64,000 nt of DNA, taken from Bacillus sp. CH30_1T (lineage in GTDB: Bacteria > Bacillota > Bacilli > Bacillales > Bacillaceae_B). The position numbers and the translations under genes are program-made. The stretch lies in assembly GCF_008364765.1 (NCBI RefSeq), contig NZ_VTUY01000002.1, forward strand, positions 250,501-314,500, written 5' to 3'. Numbering within the stretch: the stretch's first letter is position 1; every line of letters starts with the position of its first letter. The notes below the pieces were generated by a model that was not told the DNA's origin, searched no databases, and worked only from the letters and a program-made list of their open reading frames with translations. Shown piece after piece: positions 34,440 to 43,716 of this stretch.

Positions 34440-34484
34440 GGGACTGACCCAAAAAGGTATCAACCCTTTCCTGGTGCCAGTCCC
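34440..34484. repeat. Hairpin with GTGCCAG motif between fba and tal
   Basis: GGGACTG and CAGTCCC form the outer arms, AAAGG and CCTTT an inner stem; the right side contains GGTGCCAG. It resembles the small hairpins at 23171 and 52717 and lies between the two genes without a clear T run. Confidence 0.55.
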
Positions 34485-34563
34485 ATCCTACAGCTTCATT
34501 CTATTTCTACCACATTCGGAAAGCCTGTAATCTAACACAAAGAACTTTCCAAACATTACCTAT

Positions 34564-35424
34564 CTATTTAGCTTGGTTAGAAGAACCAAATTCGCGCATT
34601 TTGCCAGCAACTGTCGCTTTGATCGCTTCACGGGCAGGACCCATGTATTTACGTGGATCATATACTTCTGTGTCAGCTGCAAGTACTTCACGTACCGCTT
34701 TAGCAGAAGCAATTTGGTTTTCAGTGTTTACGTTGATTTTAGCTGTTCCGTAAGAGATCGCTTTTTGGATGTCTTTTGTCGGAATTCCAGTACCACCGTG
34801 AAGTACTAGAGGTACTCCAGTCGCTGCACCGATTTCTTCCATTTCTTTGAATCCAAGATTCGGTTCACCTTTGTAAGGACCGTGAACAGAACCAAGTGCA
34901 GGAGCTAGTGTATCGATACCAGTACGATCTACCAATTCTTGACACTCTTTAGGATCTGCATAAATAACGCCATCTGCTACTACGTCATCCTCTTGTCCAC
35001 CAACAGTTCCAAGCTCAGCTTCAACAGAAACACCTTTAGAATGAGCATATTCAACCACTTTAGAAGTGATTTCAATGTTTTCCTCGAAAGGACCGTGAGA
35101 AGCGTCGATCATGACAGAAGTGAAACCTGCATCGATTGCTTCTTTACATTTGTCATAGCTTGAACCGTGGTCTAAGTGAATCGCCACAGGTACTGTGATG
35201 TTTAAGTCTTCCATAAGACCTTCAACCATTTTCACAACTGTTTTGAAGCCGCTCATGTAACGTGCTGCCCCTTCAGAAACACCAAGGATGACAGGTGATT
35301 TTTCTTCTTCAGCAGCTTGTAGGATCGCTTGAGTGAACTCAAGGTTATTCAGGTTGAATTGACCTACCGCATAGCTGTTTTCTTTTGCTTGAATTAGCAT
35401 GTCTTTCATTGAAACTAAAGGCAT
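34564..35424 (-). CDS. fbaA: Class II fructose-bisphosphate aldolase
   Basis: The zinc-dependent enzyme cleaves fructose 1,6-bisphosphate in glycolysis and works in reverse in gluconeogenesis. The 286-residue protein has the metal and substrate motifs [22 protein letters not shown] and [10 protein letters not shown], and the start [10 protein letters not shown]. Length is normal. A ribosome site AAAGGAGG precedes the ATG. It is flanked by spo0F and tal. Confidence 0.97.
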   Translation of the reverse strand: MPLVSMKDMLIQAKENSYAVGQFNLNNLEFTQAILQAAEEEKSPVILGVSEGAARYMSGFKTVVKMVEGLMEDLNITVPVAIHLDHGSSYDKCKEAIDAGFTSVMIDASHGPFEENIEITSKVVEYAHSKGVSVEAELGTVGGQEDDVVADGVIYADPKECQELVDRTGIDTLAPALGSVHGPYKGEPNLGFKEMEEIGAATGVPLVLHGGTGIPTKDIQKAISYGTAKINVNTENQIASAKAVREVLAADTEVYDPRKYMGPAREAIKATVAGKMREFGSSNQAK

Positions 35425-35481
35425 AGTAATTTCCTCCTTTTATTCAGTCAGTGAACCATTCTAGTAGAAATGGCGGTGTTA

Positions 35482-35510
35482 TTTATAGCACCATGTGACA
35501 TTGTTTACAA
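35482..35510 (-). promoter_or_regulatory. Likely sigma-A promoter of fbaA
   Basis: On the minus strand TTGTAA and TATAAA are 17 bases apart, about 60 bases upstream of the fbaA start. Confidence 0.5.
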
Positions 35511-35604
35511 TTTCACTTGTATCATACCAAAACAGAATTGATTTTACCAACTGCAGAGGCGAATTGATAAAAATACTACTATTTTCACTATTCAAATAAT
35601 ACTA

Positions 35605-35967
35605 TCAAGCTGGAATATATTGTTTTACAGCCTGCCTGATGTCGTCGATATCAAACGGTTTGGCAAAGTGAGTAAGCGCTCCCAGATCCTTTGCTTCCTG
35701 AATCATGTCCAGTTCCCCGTACGCAGTCATAATAATGACGCGGATATCTGCATCCTTCTGCTTCATTCTCTTCAAAATTTCGATCCCATCCATACCTGGA
35801 ATCTTCATATCCAGCAAAACCAAATCAGGGGAATGCTGATCTACAATTTCAAGCGCCTGGATTCCGTTCGCTGCCTGAAATGTTTGGTAGCCTTCCTTTT
35901 GTAACACTTCATTTAATAGAATCCTAATACCAAATTGATCGTCTACAATAAGAATTTTCTCGTTCAT
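35605..35967 (-). CDS. spo0F: Sporulation phosphorelay response regulator Spo0F
   Basis: Spo0F takes phosphate from sporulation sensor kinases and passes it to Spo0B and then Spo0A. The 120-residue single-domain receiver has the acidic pair D9-D10, the phosphorylation site D53 in [13 protein letters not shown]81 in IIMTAYGE and K103 in HFAKPFD. There is no output domain. The ATG at 35967 has AGGGGA nine bases upstream; the longer frame begins at a TTG. A sigma-H promoter lies upstream. Confidence 0.96.
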   Translation of the reverse strand: MNEKILIVDDQFGIRILLNEVLQKEGYQTFQAANGIQALEIVDQHSPDLVLLDMKIPGMDGIEILKRMKQKDADIRVIIMTAYGELDMIQEAKDLGALTHFAKPFDIDDIRQAVKQYIPA

Positions 35968-36048
35968 CCATCCCAATCCCCTTCGTATTAAAGTAAATTA
36001 TGTATTACTGAGCTAAATAACCGACTATTAATTGTATATTTATTACTA

Positions 36049-36076
36049 ATTCTCTTTTTACTGTAAAAAATCCTGC
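36049..36076 (-). promoter_or_regulatory. Sigma-H promoter of spo0F
   Basis: On the minus strand GCAGGATTT and AGAGAAT match the sigma-H consensus (RNAGGAWWW and RNNGAAT) at every fixed position and are 12 bases apart. Sigma-H transcription of spo0F is known in B. subtilis. Confidence 0.75.
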
Positions 36077-36113
36077 TTCTTATCAAGATTTTACTTAAGA
36101 CCTTTTTCCCCTT

Positions 36114-36144
36114 TATAATAAGCGTTACGATGACAAATGTCGAA
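36114..36144. promoter_or_regulatory. 0A box and ywjG promoter region
   Basis: A perfect TGTCGAA (Spo0A box) lies at 36138-36144, between the divergent spo0F and ywjG genes. A perfect TATAAT at 36114-36119 on the plus strand, with a weak TTACTT 17 bases before it, could drive ywjG; the box would lie near its transcription start. Confidence 0.55.
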
Positions 36145-36170
36145 GCAAATATATAAGGAGAGTTTATTCC

Positions 36171-36695
36171 ATGATAAAAATGTTCACAACACAGTTAACT
36201 GGATTGTTCAAACGCATTTATGATAAGCAGGAATTCGAAATTGAAGACGGTGCCCGCCTGCTGGCCCAAGCCGCCATCGGACAAGGAAATATCTATATTA
36301 AGGGCTACGGGGAAATGGAAGCTGTCACAGCCGATGCCTTGTTTGGTGCTGAACCTCTTCCTTCCGCTAAAAGATACGATGGTTCCATCCCGCTGACGGA
36401 AGCTGATAGAGTATTAGTCGTCAGCCGTTTTTCAACTGATGAGGATGCCGTGGAGTTAGGGAAAAAACTGGCTGATGAAGGTATACCATTCGTGGCAGTT
36501 TCTGGATTGGTAGAGGGTGAAGAGAATCTGGTGGACTTAGCCGATGTTTATTTAGATACGAAAGTGATCAAGGGCATGCTTCCAGGCGATGAGATCGGTG
36601 AGCGGGTGAGCTTTCCTTCCAGCATGGCGGCCCTTTATCTTTATTTTGCCCTTGGGTTTGTGATCCGTGAGATGTTGGAGGAGTTTGAGGAGTAG
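36171..36695 (+). CDS. ywjG: YwjG family protein (DUF2529)
   Basis: This 174-residue protein matches DUF2529, a family with a sugar-isomerase-like (SIS-type) fold and unknown function. Conserved parts include the start MFTTQLTGLFKRI, the IKGYGEMEAV segment and the end SFPSSMAALYLYFALGFVI. It is divergent from spo0F, as in B. subtilis. The ribosome site AAGGAGAG lies nine bases before the ATG. Confidence 0.85.
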   Translation: MIKMFTTQLTGLFKRIYDKQEFEIEDGARLLAQAAIGQGNIYIKGYGEMEAVTADALFGAEPLPSAKRYDGSIPLTEADRVLVVSRFSTDEDAVELGKKLADEGIPFVAVSGLVEGEENLVDLADVYLDTKVIKGMLPGDEIGERVSFPSSMAALYLYFALGFVIREMLEEFEE

Positions 36696-36702
36696 AAGAT
36701 AG

Positions 36703-36731
36703 GCCCGTTCCTGGTTGGGGACGGGTTTTTT
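36703..36731 (+). terminator. Terminator of ywjG
   Basis: CCCGTTCC and GGGGACGGG pair with a small loop and are followed by six T, eight bases after the stop codon. Confidence 0.8.
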
Positions 36732-36784
36732 AATGATATGTTCTGATAGACGCAATCCGCGAAATTTGTCGTTCATTGTAGAAC

Positions 36785-36873
36785 GGTCGATATCTTGAAA
36801 ATAAGGTTGATATAATGAAAGAACGGTTGATAAAACGATATGAAGGTTGATAAATTCCGATAACGGTCGATAA
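36785..36873. repeat. Intergenic tract with an exact 20-base period, core GGTYGATA
   Basis: The core GGTCGATA or GGTTGATA begins at 36785, 36805, 36825, 36845 and 36865, an exact 20-base step. The sequence between cores is largely unique. It lies between the convergent ends of ywjG and the ABC permease gene. Confidence 0.8.
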
Positions 36874-36932
36874 CCTTTCTCATACATATTTCTACTGGAT
36901 TCCATGTGGCAACAAAGGTTGATTTTCACACA

Positions 36933-36965
36933 AAAAAAGAGAGGCACCATTAAATGGCCCCCTCA
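36933..36965 (-). terminator. Terminator of the ABC transporter operon
   Basis: On the minus strand GAGGGGGCC and GGTGCCTC form an imperfect stem around ATTTAAT, followed by seven T. It lies just after the permease stop codon. Confidence 0.6.
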
Positions 36966-36976
36966 CCTCAACTAAT

Positions 36977-37966
36977 TCAAGCCCCACGCACCTTCCTGGC
37001 ATGCACATACGTCACTGCCAATGCCAATACCAGTACGCTTCCTTTAATTATTTCAAATGCATAGTATGGTAGATTCATCATCGTCAATCCATTCAGGAGG
37101 ACTCCTATCAAGGCTGCCCCAAAGAAGGTTCCGAGGATATTCGGTTTTCCTGCACCCAAGACGGAAAAGCCGACAAACACAGCGGCGACTGCTTCCATCA
37201 GGAGTGGGGCACCGGCATCCATCTGCCCTGATCCGACCCGGGCCGTGAACAGGATTCCTCCAATCGATGCGAATATACCTGAGAGAACGTAGGCAATCAA
37301 TTTCACCCGCGTCACTCTGACACCTGATAAGCGAGACGCTTCCGCGTTACCTCCTGTCATGTACAAAATGCGTCCCCATCTCGTGAAATGCATGATTACA
37401 TAGACGATACCGACCAACACGAGCATGATCCATACCGGTACCGGCAATCCAAGCCACTTTCCCTGGCCGATCCAGAGGAAGGCTTCGGAAAATTCCCCAG
37501 GTGCTGTCCCACCAGTTGTCATCGGCATATTATTGTAGATCGAGTATCCTTCTGTATACGTCCGATGGACACCTGAAATGATATACATGGCCCCTAGTGT
37601 AGCAAGCAAATCCGGAATTCCAAACTTCACGATCAATAGCGAATTGAATAACCCTACTCCTGCTCCCACCAACAATGGAACAAGGAGCACGATCCACAAC
37701 GGAGCTTCATACCAGACCATCAAAGAAGCCGTCACAACGGTAGACAGGGAAACCGTTGAACCCACTGATAAGTCAAAGCCATCCACGACAAGGGTAAAGG
37801 TGACCCCAATGGCGACCAATGTGACGATGGAAATCGAGCGGAGAATGTCTGATAGATTTCCATATGTGAAGAAAAACGGGTTATATAAGCTGAAAAATAT
37901 AAGAATTGCGGCCATCAACACGATGGCACCGTATTTAAATAGTAAGTCGAGTATCTTGCCTTTCAT
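36977..37966 (-). CDS. Ribose-family ABC transporter permease (RbsC-like)
   Basis: This 329-residue membrane protein has about nine or ten helices and matches the BPD_transp_2 (RbsC/YtfT) permease family, which acts as a dimer. Family motifs include GVTFTLVVDGFDLSVGSTVSL near the N terminus and GRILYMTGGNAEASRLSGV in the loop that contacts the ATPase. The ATG at 37966 lies four bases after the ATPase stop codon, with AGGAGGG ten bases upstream. It is the last gene of the three-gene operon. The substrate cannot be read from the permease alone; a SAM riboswitch upstream of the operon suggests something related to SAM or methionine salvage. Confidence 0.85.
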   Translation of the reverse strand: MKGKILDLLFKYGAIVLMAAILIFFSLYNPFFFTYGNLSDILRSISIVTLVAIGVTFTLVVDGFDLSVGSTVSLSTVVTASLMVWYEAPLWIVLLVPLLVGAGVGLFNSLLIVKFGIPDLLATLGAMYIISGVHRTYTEGYSIYNNMPMTTGGTAPGEFSEAFLWIGQGKWLGLPVPVWIMLVLVGIVYVIMHFTRWGRILYMTGGNAEASRLSGVRVTRVKLIAYVLSGIFASIGGILFTARVGSGQMDAGAPLLMEAVAAVFVGFSVLGAGKPNILGTFFGAALIGVLLNGLTMMNLPYYAFEIIKGSVLVLALAVTYVHARKVRGA

Positions 37967-37970
37967 GAGC

Positions 37971-39470
37971 TTAGATCCCTCCTGAAGCATAAAACAATAT
38001 GAGTTCTTGAGTTGCTTCTTCTTTTGTCAGTTCTTTGGCGATCCGGCCATCATACATGACGAGAATCCGGTCCGAAATTGCCAGGATTTCTTGTATTTCA
38101 CAGGAAAAGTAGAGAATGCCCTTCTCTTTTTCTGCAAGGGATTGAATCAGAGAGAAGATCTCCTTCTTCGCTCCCACGTCCACACCCTTCGTCGGTTCAT
38201 CAAATAAAAACACCGAAGCTTCATCTGAAAGCCACTTTCCAATTGAAACCTTCTGTTGATTTCCCCCACTTAAAAAGTTGGCCTGGATTCCTTCATGAGC
38301 GGTTCTAATTCCCAGGGATCGGATTTTTTCACGGGCCAGCTCACGTTCTTCGCGTCCGTTGATCCATAACCAGTTGGAAACTTTTCTTAAAGAAGGGAAG
38401 CTAAGGTTGTGCTGCACGGATTCATGAATGAACAACCCCTCTTTTCGTCTTTCTTCAGGTACAAGTGCCAGACCATTTTGAACGGCATCCCGGGGAGAGT
38501 GAATTCTGAGCTTCTTCCCTTTCAGAAAATGGTCACCCGATTCTACCTGAGAGGCTCCAAATAAGGCTTTGGCGAGCTCGGTTTTTCCCGCTCCCACAAG
38601 TCCTACCACTCCGACTACTTCACTTGCTTTTACGGATAAATGGATATCCTTTACCTTTTGTCCATCCGAAAGCCCTTTCACTTCGTAAAGTGTTTCACCA
38701 ATTGGCAGCCTTCTTTTCTGAAACTCTTCTCTATATGTTCCTCCAAGCATGGCTTCAATGATTTTCTGGGAGGTGGTATGGTGGGTTTCGTACGTTCCAA
38801 TGGTCTCTCCGTCTCTCATGACAGTGATGCGATCGGAAAGCTCAAATACTTCAGGGAGTCTGTGAGAGATGAAAATGATCCCTACTCTCTCTTTCTTTAA
38901 ATCTTCTATGACACGGAATAATTTTTCCGTCTCAGATGAACTCAATGGTGCCGTTGGTTCATCTAAAATCAATATTTTTGCTTTTTGAAGCAGGCTCCTG
39001 GCAATGAGCACCAGCTGCTTTTCAGCGAGACTTAAACGTGACGCAGGCTGCCCGAGGGGGATTGCTTCTGCCCCGATGCGTCTGAGTGCCTCCAACGCTT
39101 CTTTCTTTAATGACTTCTTTGTAATAAAGAAGGAGCCTTTTTGTGAGAACCGATCAAGGACGATATTTTCCGCTACAGATAGTTCAGGGACAACGGCCGT
39201 GTCCACTTCCTGGTATACGCAATGAATGCCATGCTCCTTCGCTTCTTTCGGAGATTGATAGTCTCTTTTCCCGGAGTGAAGGATGATGTCTCCGCTGTCC
39301 TGAACATAGGCTCCTGATAAAATCTTCATCAGCGTGCTTTTACCTGCACCATTCGCCCCCAAAAGTGCATGAACTTCTCCCTCTTTCACGTCGAAGCTTG
39401 CAGTCTTTAGAGCTTTCACTCCTGAGAAGGTTTTATTGATATTAATCATTTCTAACAGTGGAGACGTCAT
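37971..39470 (-). CDS. Ribose-family ABC transporter ATPase (RbsA-like, two ABC domains)
   Basis: This 499-residue protein is a fused double ATPase. Domain 1 has Walker A GANGAGKST and an altered signature around SLAEKQLVLIAR; domain 2 has a Walker A-like GLVGAGKTE and the signature LSGGNQQKVSIGKWL, followed by VFLFDEPTKGVDVGA. This layout is that of RbsA, MglA and YtfR. The ATG at 39470 was chosen because the longer frame would run back into the binding-protein gene. It lies 16 bases after that gene. Confidence 0.88.
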   Translation of the reverse strand: MTSPLLEMININKTFSGVKALKTASFDVKEGEVHALLGANGAGKSTLMKILSGAYVQDSGDIILHSGKRDYQSPKEAKEHGIHCVYQEVDTAVVPELSVAENIVLDRFSQKGSFFITKKSLKKEALEALRRIGAEAIPLGQPASRLSLAEKQLVLIARSLLQKAKILILDEPTAPLSSSETEKLFRVIEDLKKERVGIIFISHRLPEVFELSDRITVMRDGETIGTYETHHTTSQKIIEAMLGGTYREEFQKRRLPIGETLYEVKGLSDGQKVKDIHLSVKASEVVGVVGLVGAGKTELAKALFGASQVESGDHFLKGKKLRIHSPRDAVQNGLALVPEERRKEGLFIHESVQHNLSFPSLRKVSNWLWINGREERELAREKIRSLGIRTAHEGIQANFLSGGNQQKVSIGKWLSDEASVFLFDEPTKGVDVGAKKEIFSLIQSLAEKEKGILYFSCEIQEILAISDRILVMYDGRIAKELTKEEATQELILFYASGGI

Positions 39471-39486
39471 CTCTTCTAACCCCTTT

Positions 39487-40572
39487 CTATTCTGTGAACG
39501 ATCCTTCAAGGTTTTTCAATTCATCTGTATAGCCTTGCTCACTTGCTCCCCAGCCATCTACATGCTCGTGTAATTGATCTGTCGTGATCGTTTCTTCAGG
39601 CAATTCTTCTTTCTCAATAAAGACCGGTTCAAGCTTTACTTTCTCAGGTGTATCTTGGCCACCCAGCTTTTGATATAAGAAACGCACCTGCACGCGGCCG
39701 ATATCTTTCGGGTCAACGGCTGCCGATGCCACCCACGGACTTCCCTCTTTTTGAATGATTTGCAGGTCTTCATCACTCATGTCGATTCCATATACTTTGA
39801 TTTCTTCTCTCCCTGCCGCTTCGATTGCCCGGACGGCGCCTTTCGCAAATTCATCCCAGGCAGCCCAGACAGCATCGATATCTCCTTTATTCGGGTACTG
39901 TTTCAGAATCGCCTCCATTTGTGCCTGTGTATCCAGTGCTGTATTTTGAGTAGCCGCTCCAAATGCTGCCACCTCTTTAATGTCGGGATTTTTTTCTAAA
40001 AATTCCTGATAGGCCACTTGGCGTCTTTCCATCGGTGCAAAGCCCGCAACCCAAATCTTCACGATCTCACCCTTACCGCCAAGCTCATCTGAAAGCTTCG
40101 TCAAGGTTTGTTCAGCCATTTGCTGATCCCCCTGTTCGAGGACCGTCACCTCTTCTGATGCAACATCCGCATCAAACACAACAACCGGTATGCTTTGTTC
40201 CTTCGCCTTTTCCACCCCTGATTGCAGTGCTTCTTTCGTCCCATGATCGATAAGGATCCCATCAAACTTTTGATTGATGGCCGCATCCAGGTTAGAAGAC
40301 ATTTTTGCCAAATCTCCTTCAGACGTAAATACTTGAACCTTTCCGCCAAACTTCTCTACCTGCTCTTTGACACCTTCTATGTATTGAGCGGAAAATGTCC
40401 CTAAATTGATTTGCATAATTAGGGCAATCTTTTTATTGGCTAACGGATGACCAGACGTTGCTTCCTTCTTATCTCCACTGTCTGCGTCCGCCTCCTGGGA
40501 TACCTTTGGCTGACAAGCCACTAAACTGAAAATAAGTGCGAGTAATACGAGTAATGATGTCGTTTTTTTCAT
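39487..40572 (-). CDS. Ribose-family ABC transporter substrate-binding lipoprotein
   Basis: This 361-residue protein has a lipoprotein signal with lipobox LVAC (cysteine 20), so it is tethered outside the membrane. The mature part is a periplasmic-binding-protein type 1 domain (Peripla_BP_4): motifs include KKIALIMQINLGTFSAQYIEG, the central FDGILIDHGTKEAL and VYGIDMSDEDLQII. The ATG follows GGGAGGAG. No sugar kinase, isomerase or repressor gene lies nearby, which is unusual for a sugar operon. The only control element seen upstream is a SAM-I riboswitch 700 bases away. A methylthioribose-like substrate is one possibility; ribose or another sugar cannot be excluded. Confidence 0.85.
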   Translation of the reverse strand: MKKTTSLLVLLALIFSLVACQPKVSQEADADSGDKKEATSGHPLANKKIALIMQINLGTFSAQYIEGVKEQVEKFGGKVQVFTSEGDLAKMSSNLDAAINQKFDGILIDHGTKEALQSGVEKAKEQSIPVVVFDADVASEEVTVLEQGDQQMAEQTLTKLSDELGGKGEIVKIWVAGFAPMERRQVAYQEFLEKNPDIKEVAAFGAATQNTALDTQAQMEAILKQYPNKGDIDAVWAAWDEFAKGAVRAIEAAGREEIKVYGIDMSDEDLQIIQKEGSPWVASAAVDPKDIGRVQVRFLYQKLGGQDTPEKVKLEPVFIEKEELPEETITTDQLHEHVDGWGASEQGYTDELKNLEGSFTE

Positions 40573-40664
40573 CTTTCTTTTCTCCTCCCGAGGTGATATA
40601 CCTCAATTTTTTAAAATACTCTTTTCATAAAGATAGTTGTTGTTTTAAAACCGGGATCTGCAAA

Positions 40665-40832
40665 GGCTCTGTCAACCAGTATGTGCTGGATGGTGAGGGG
40701 AACCGCTCCGCTTTCCGCGGACGTACGGCCGAGCCTCCTCAGCTTCGCTTCCGGGGTCTCGGCACGCCCGTTTTTCCGCAGGAGTCTACGCAGTTCCCCT
40801 CACCATTTAAACAAGATTGGCGTGACAGAGCT
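40665..40832. repeat. Diverged hairpin repeat related to family A, with TGACAGAGC ends
   Basis: Terminal inverted repeats GGCTCTGTCA and TGACAGAGCT enclose an element whose centre (40686-40808) resembles family A (blocks CCGCTTTCCGCGG, GCCGAGCCTCCTCAG, CCGCAGGAGTC) but whose arms read ATGGTGAGGGGAAC and GTTCCCCTCACCAT. A second TGACAGAGC follows at 40839. It lies in the leader between the SAM riboswitch and the ABC transporter genes. Confidence 0.7.
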
Positions 40833-40969
40833 CAGTAGTGACAGAGCACTGTAAAGAAAAGTATCTCTACTTTTAAAGCTATTATCGACCTCCGAACATC
40901 TGGAAAATACTGTTTGTGCTGTCTTGTAGGTATTTATATTTGTCTATTTTTCAGGACTCATGCTTAGAG

Positions 40970-41220
40970 TTGATTGGAGCGAAGGTGCTCGTCTCCTGCG
41001 GGAATAGCGGGAAAGTACGAAAAGCGTAGGCGGCTCGCACAGCCCCGACAAGCATAAGATGAATGGACCGGGAAGGCGTTTTTTGCCTTCCAGGGCCATT
41101 CATCTTATGACCTCGAGGGGCTAGCCGCCGGAGCTAGACAGGTGAGACCCACAGGGCAATGCCCGAGGAGTCTCAACTCACGCCTTGCGGAAAGCGAGCA
41201 CCTGGAGGGGAAATCAACCA
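40970..41220. repeat. Hairpin repeat family A, reverse copy interrupted by a family B element
   Basis: A family A copy in reverse orientation (GTTGATTGGAGCG to CGAGCACC) is split after GCGGGAATAGCGGGA. Between its halves lies a whole family B element, and the A sequence resumes with CAGGTGAGACC. This shows that B can move into A. Confidence 0.8.
41019..41140. repeat. Hairpin repeat family B, copy 4 (inserted in family A)
   Basis: The copy starts GAAAAGCGTAGGCGG and ends GAGCTAGACA. Its stem arms are GATGAATGGACC and GGGCCATTCATC, different from other copies but still largely pairing. Confidence 0.8.
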
Positions 41221-41270
41221 GCACTTTCCCTTTAAAAGCAACAAAGTTTACGAAAACATTCTTCAAATAA

Positions 41271-41303
41271 AAAAACCCCTTTTCCCAAGAGAAAAGAGGT
41301 TTA
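41271..41303 (-). terminator. Terminator controlled by the SAM riboswitch
   Basis: On the minus strand AAACCTCTTTTC and GGAAAAGGGGTTT pair around a small loop, followed by seven T. It begins 18 bases after the aptamer. The 5' arm (CTCTT) can pair with the 3' strand of aptamer stem P1 (AAGAG), giving the usual antiterminator. Confidence 0.85.
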
Positions 41304-41320
41304 TATATAAATAAACGCAC

Positions 41321-41427
41321 TCTTATCACTCAGGAAAATCTTCCTGCAGGTTTTAGCACCTTTCCGTGTGTACGGTAGGTTGCCGGGCGTCATCGGGCCA
41401 GTCCCTCTGCCAACTCTTTATAAGAGA
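41321..41427 (-). promoter_or_regulatory. SAM-I (S-box) riboswitch aptamer
   Basis: The minus strand carries all S-box hallmarks: stem P1 CTCTTAT with ATAAGAG, the invariant block GAGGGACTGGCCCGATGA, then CCCGGCAACC, hairpin P3 CCGT-ACAC-ACGG, the block GGTGCTAA with CCTGCAGG, and the P4 hairpin GAAGATTTTCC. SAM binding stabilises the terminator that follows. The next gene in the direction of transcription is the ABC binding-protein gene at 40572. Confidence 0.93.
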
Positions 41428-41466
41428 TTATGAAATTTGGTATAGTTCGCTTCGCTATAATCGATA

Positions 41467-41495
41467 TATTAACGATATGTGGGAATATTGTCAAT
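41467..41495 (-). promoter_or_regulatory. Sigma-A promoter of the SAM riboswitch leader
   Basis: A perfect TTGACA and TAATAT are exactly 17 bases apart on the minus strand, ending about 40 bases before aptamer stem P1. Confidence 0.8.
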
Positions 41496-41570
41496 ATTCT
41501 TTTTTAGGAATTTTCTATAGAGGATTAAAGAGGAGTTGACGAAATTTGTCTTAAATTACCCTATAAAACA

Positions 41571-41602
41571 AAAAAACCGCCCTCCCAAACAAGGGAGAGC
41601 AG
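41571..41602 (-). terminator. Terminator of pyrG
   Basis: On the minus strand GCTCTCCC and GGGAGGGC pair around a six-base loop and are followed by GG and seven T. Confidence 0.85.
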
Positions 41603-41617
41603 TTCCGAAAGAAATCT

Positions 41618-43252
<1,635 letters not shown>

Positions 43253-43477
43253 TCAAAAAAAGTAGAGGGTGTCTATTGTAGGTATGTCATGAATTTATCT
43301 TGTTCAAAGAAGGACAAGTCCATTCTCTTAATATAAATTCATCTGCATACTCAAGCTAAAAGACAGCCTCTTATTATCAATATACATAAAAATGTAAGGG
43401 GTCTTAAAGAATCGATCCGCCACACATAAAGGTATAGACCATACCCTGTTACGGCAAAAGCTTTCTTCTTATAAAAT

Positions 43478-43584
43478 AAAAAAAGCCCCACTTACAAAAC
43501 ATGTAAGGGGAGCATTGTATACATAATTCGTCCTTTTTTAAGGAGCCCAAATAAAATACTACCTTCCTCAAAGAAAGAAGTCAA
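43478..43584 (-). promoter_or_regulatory. pyrG promoter and CTP-sensing attenuator
   Basis: The promoter reads TTGACT, 17 bases, TAGTAT. Seven bases on, the transcript begins GGGCTCC (G at 43548). Further on, GCTCCCC and GTGGGGC pair around a 15-base loop and are followed by seven T (43478-43513). In B. subtilis low CTP makes polymerase stutter and add extra G at this start, and the G tract pairs with the C/U-rich arm of the terminator. The same parts are all present here. The leader to pyrG is about 325 bases, longer than in B. subtilis; the rest of the 43223-43477 stretch shows nothing recognisable. Confidence 0.8.
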
Positions 43585-43647
43585 GCATAGAATAATGAGG
43601 GAATTTTCAATCAATAGCATCACTCGGTCCACAAGGTTCAAGACCAT

Positions 43648-43690
43648 AAAAAAACCTATCAAAAAGGCAAAAAGCGCTTTTTGATAGGTT
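43648..43690 (-). terminator. Terminator of rpoE
   Basis: AACCTATCAAAAA and TTTTTGATAGGTT form a 13-base-pair stem with T runs on the minus strand. Confidence 0.85.
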
Positions 43691-43716
43691 CGTCTGATGT
43701 TTAACTGAGGTGACGA

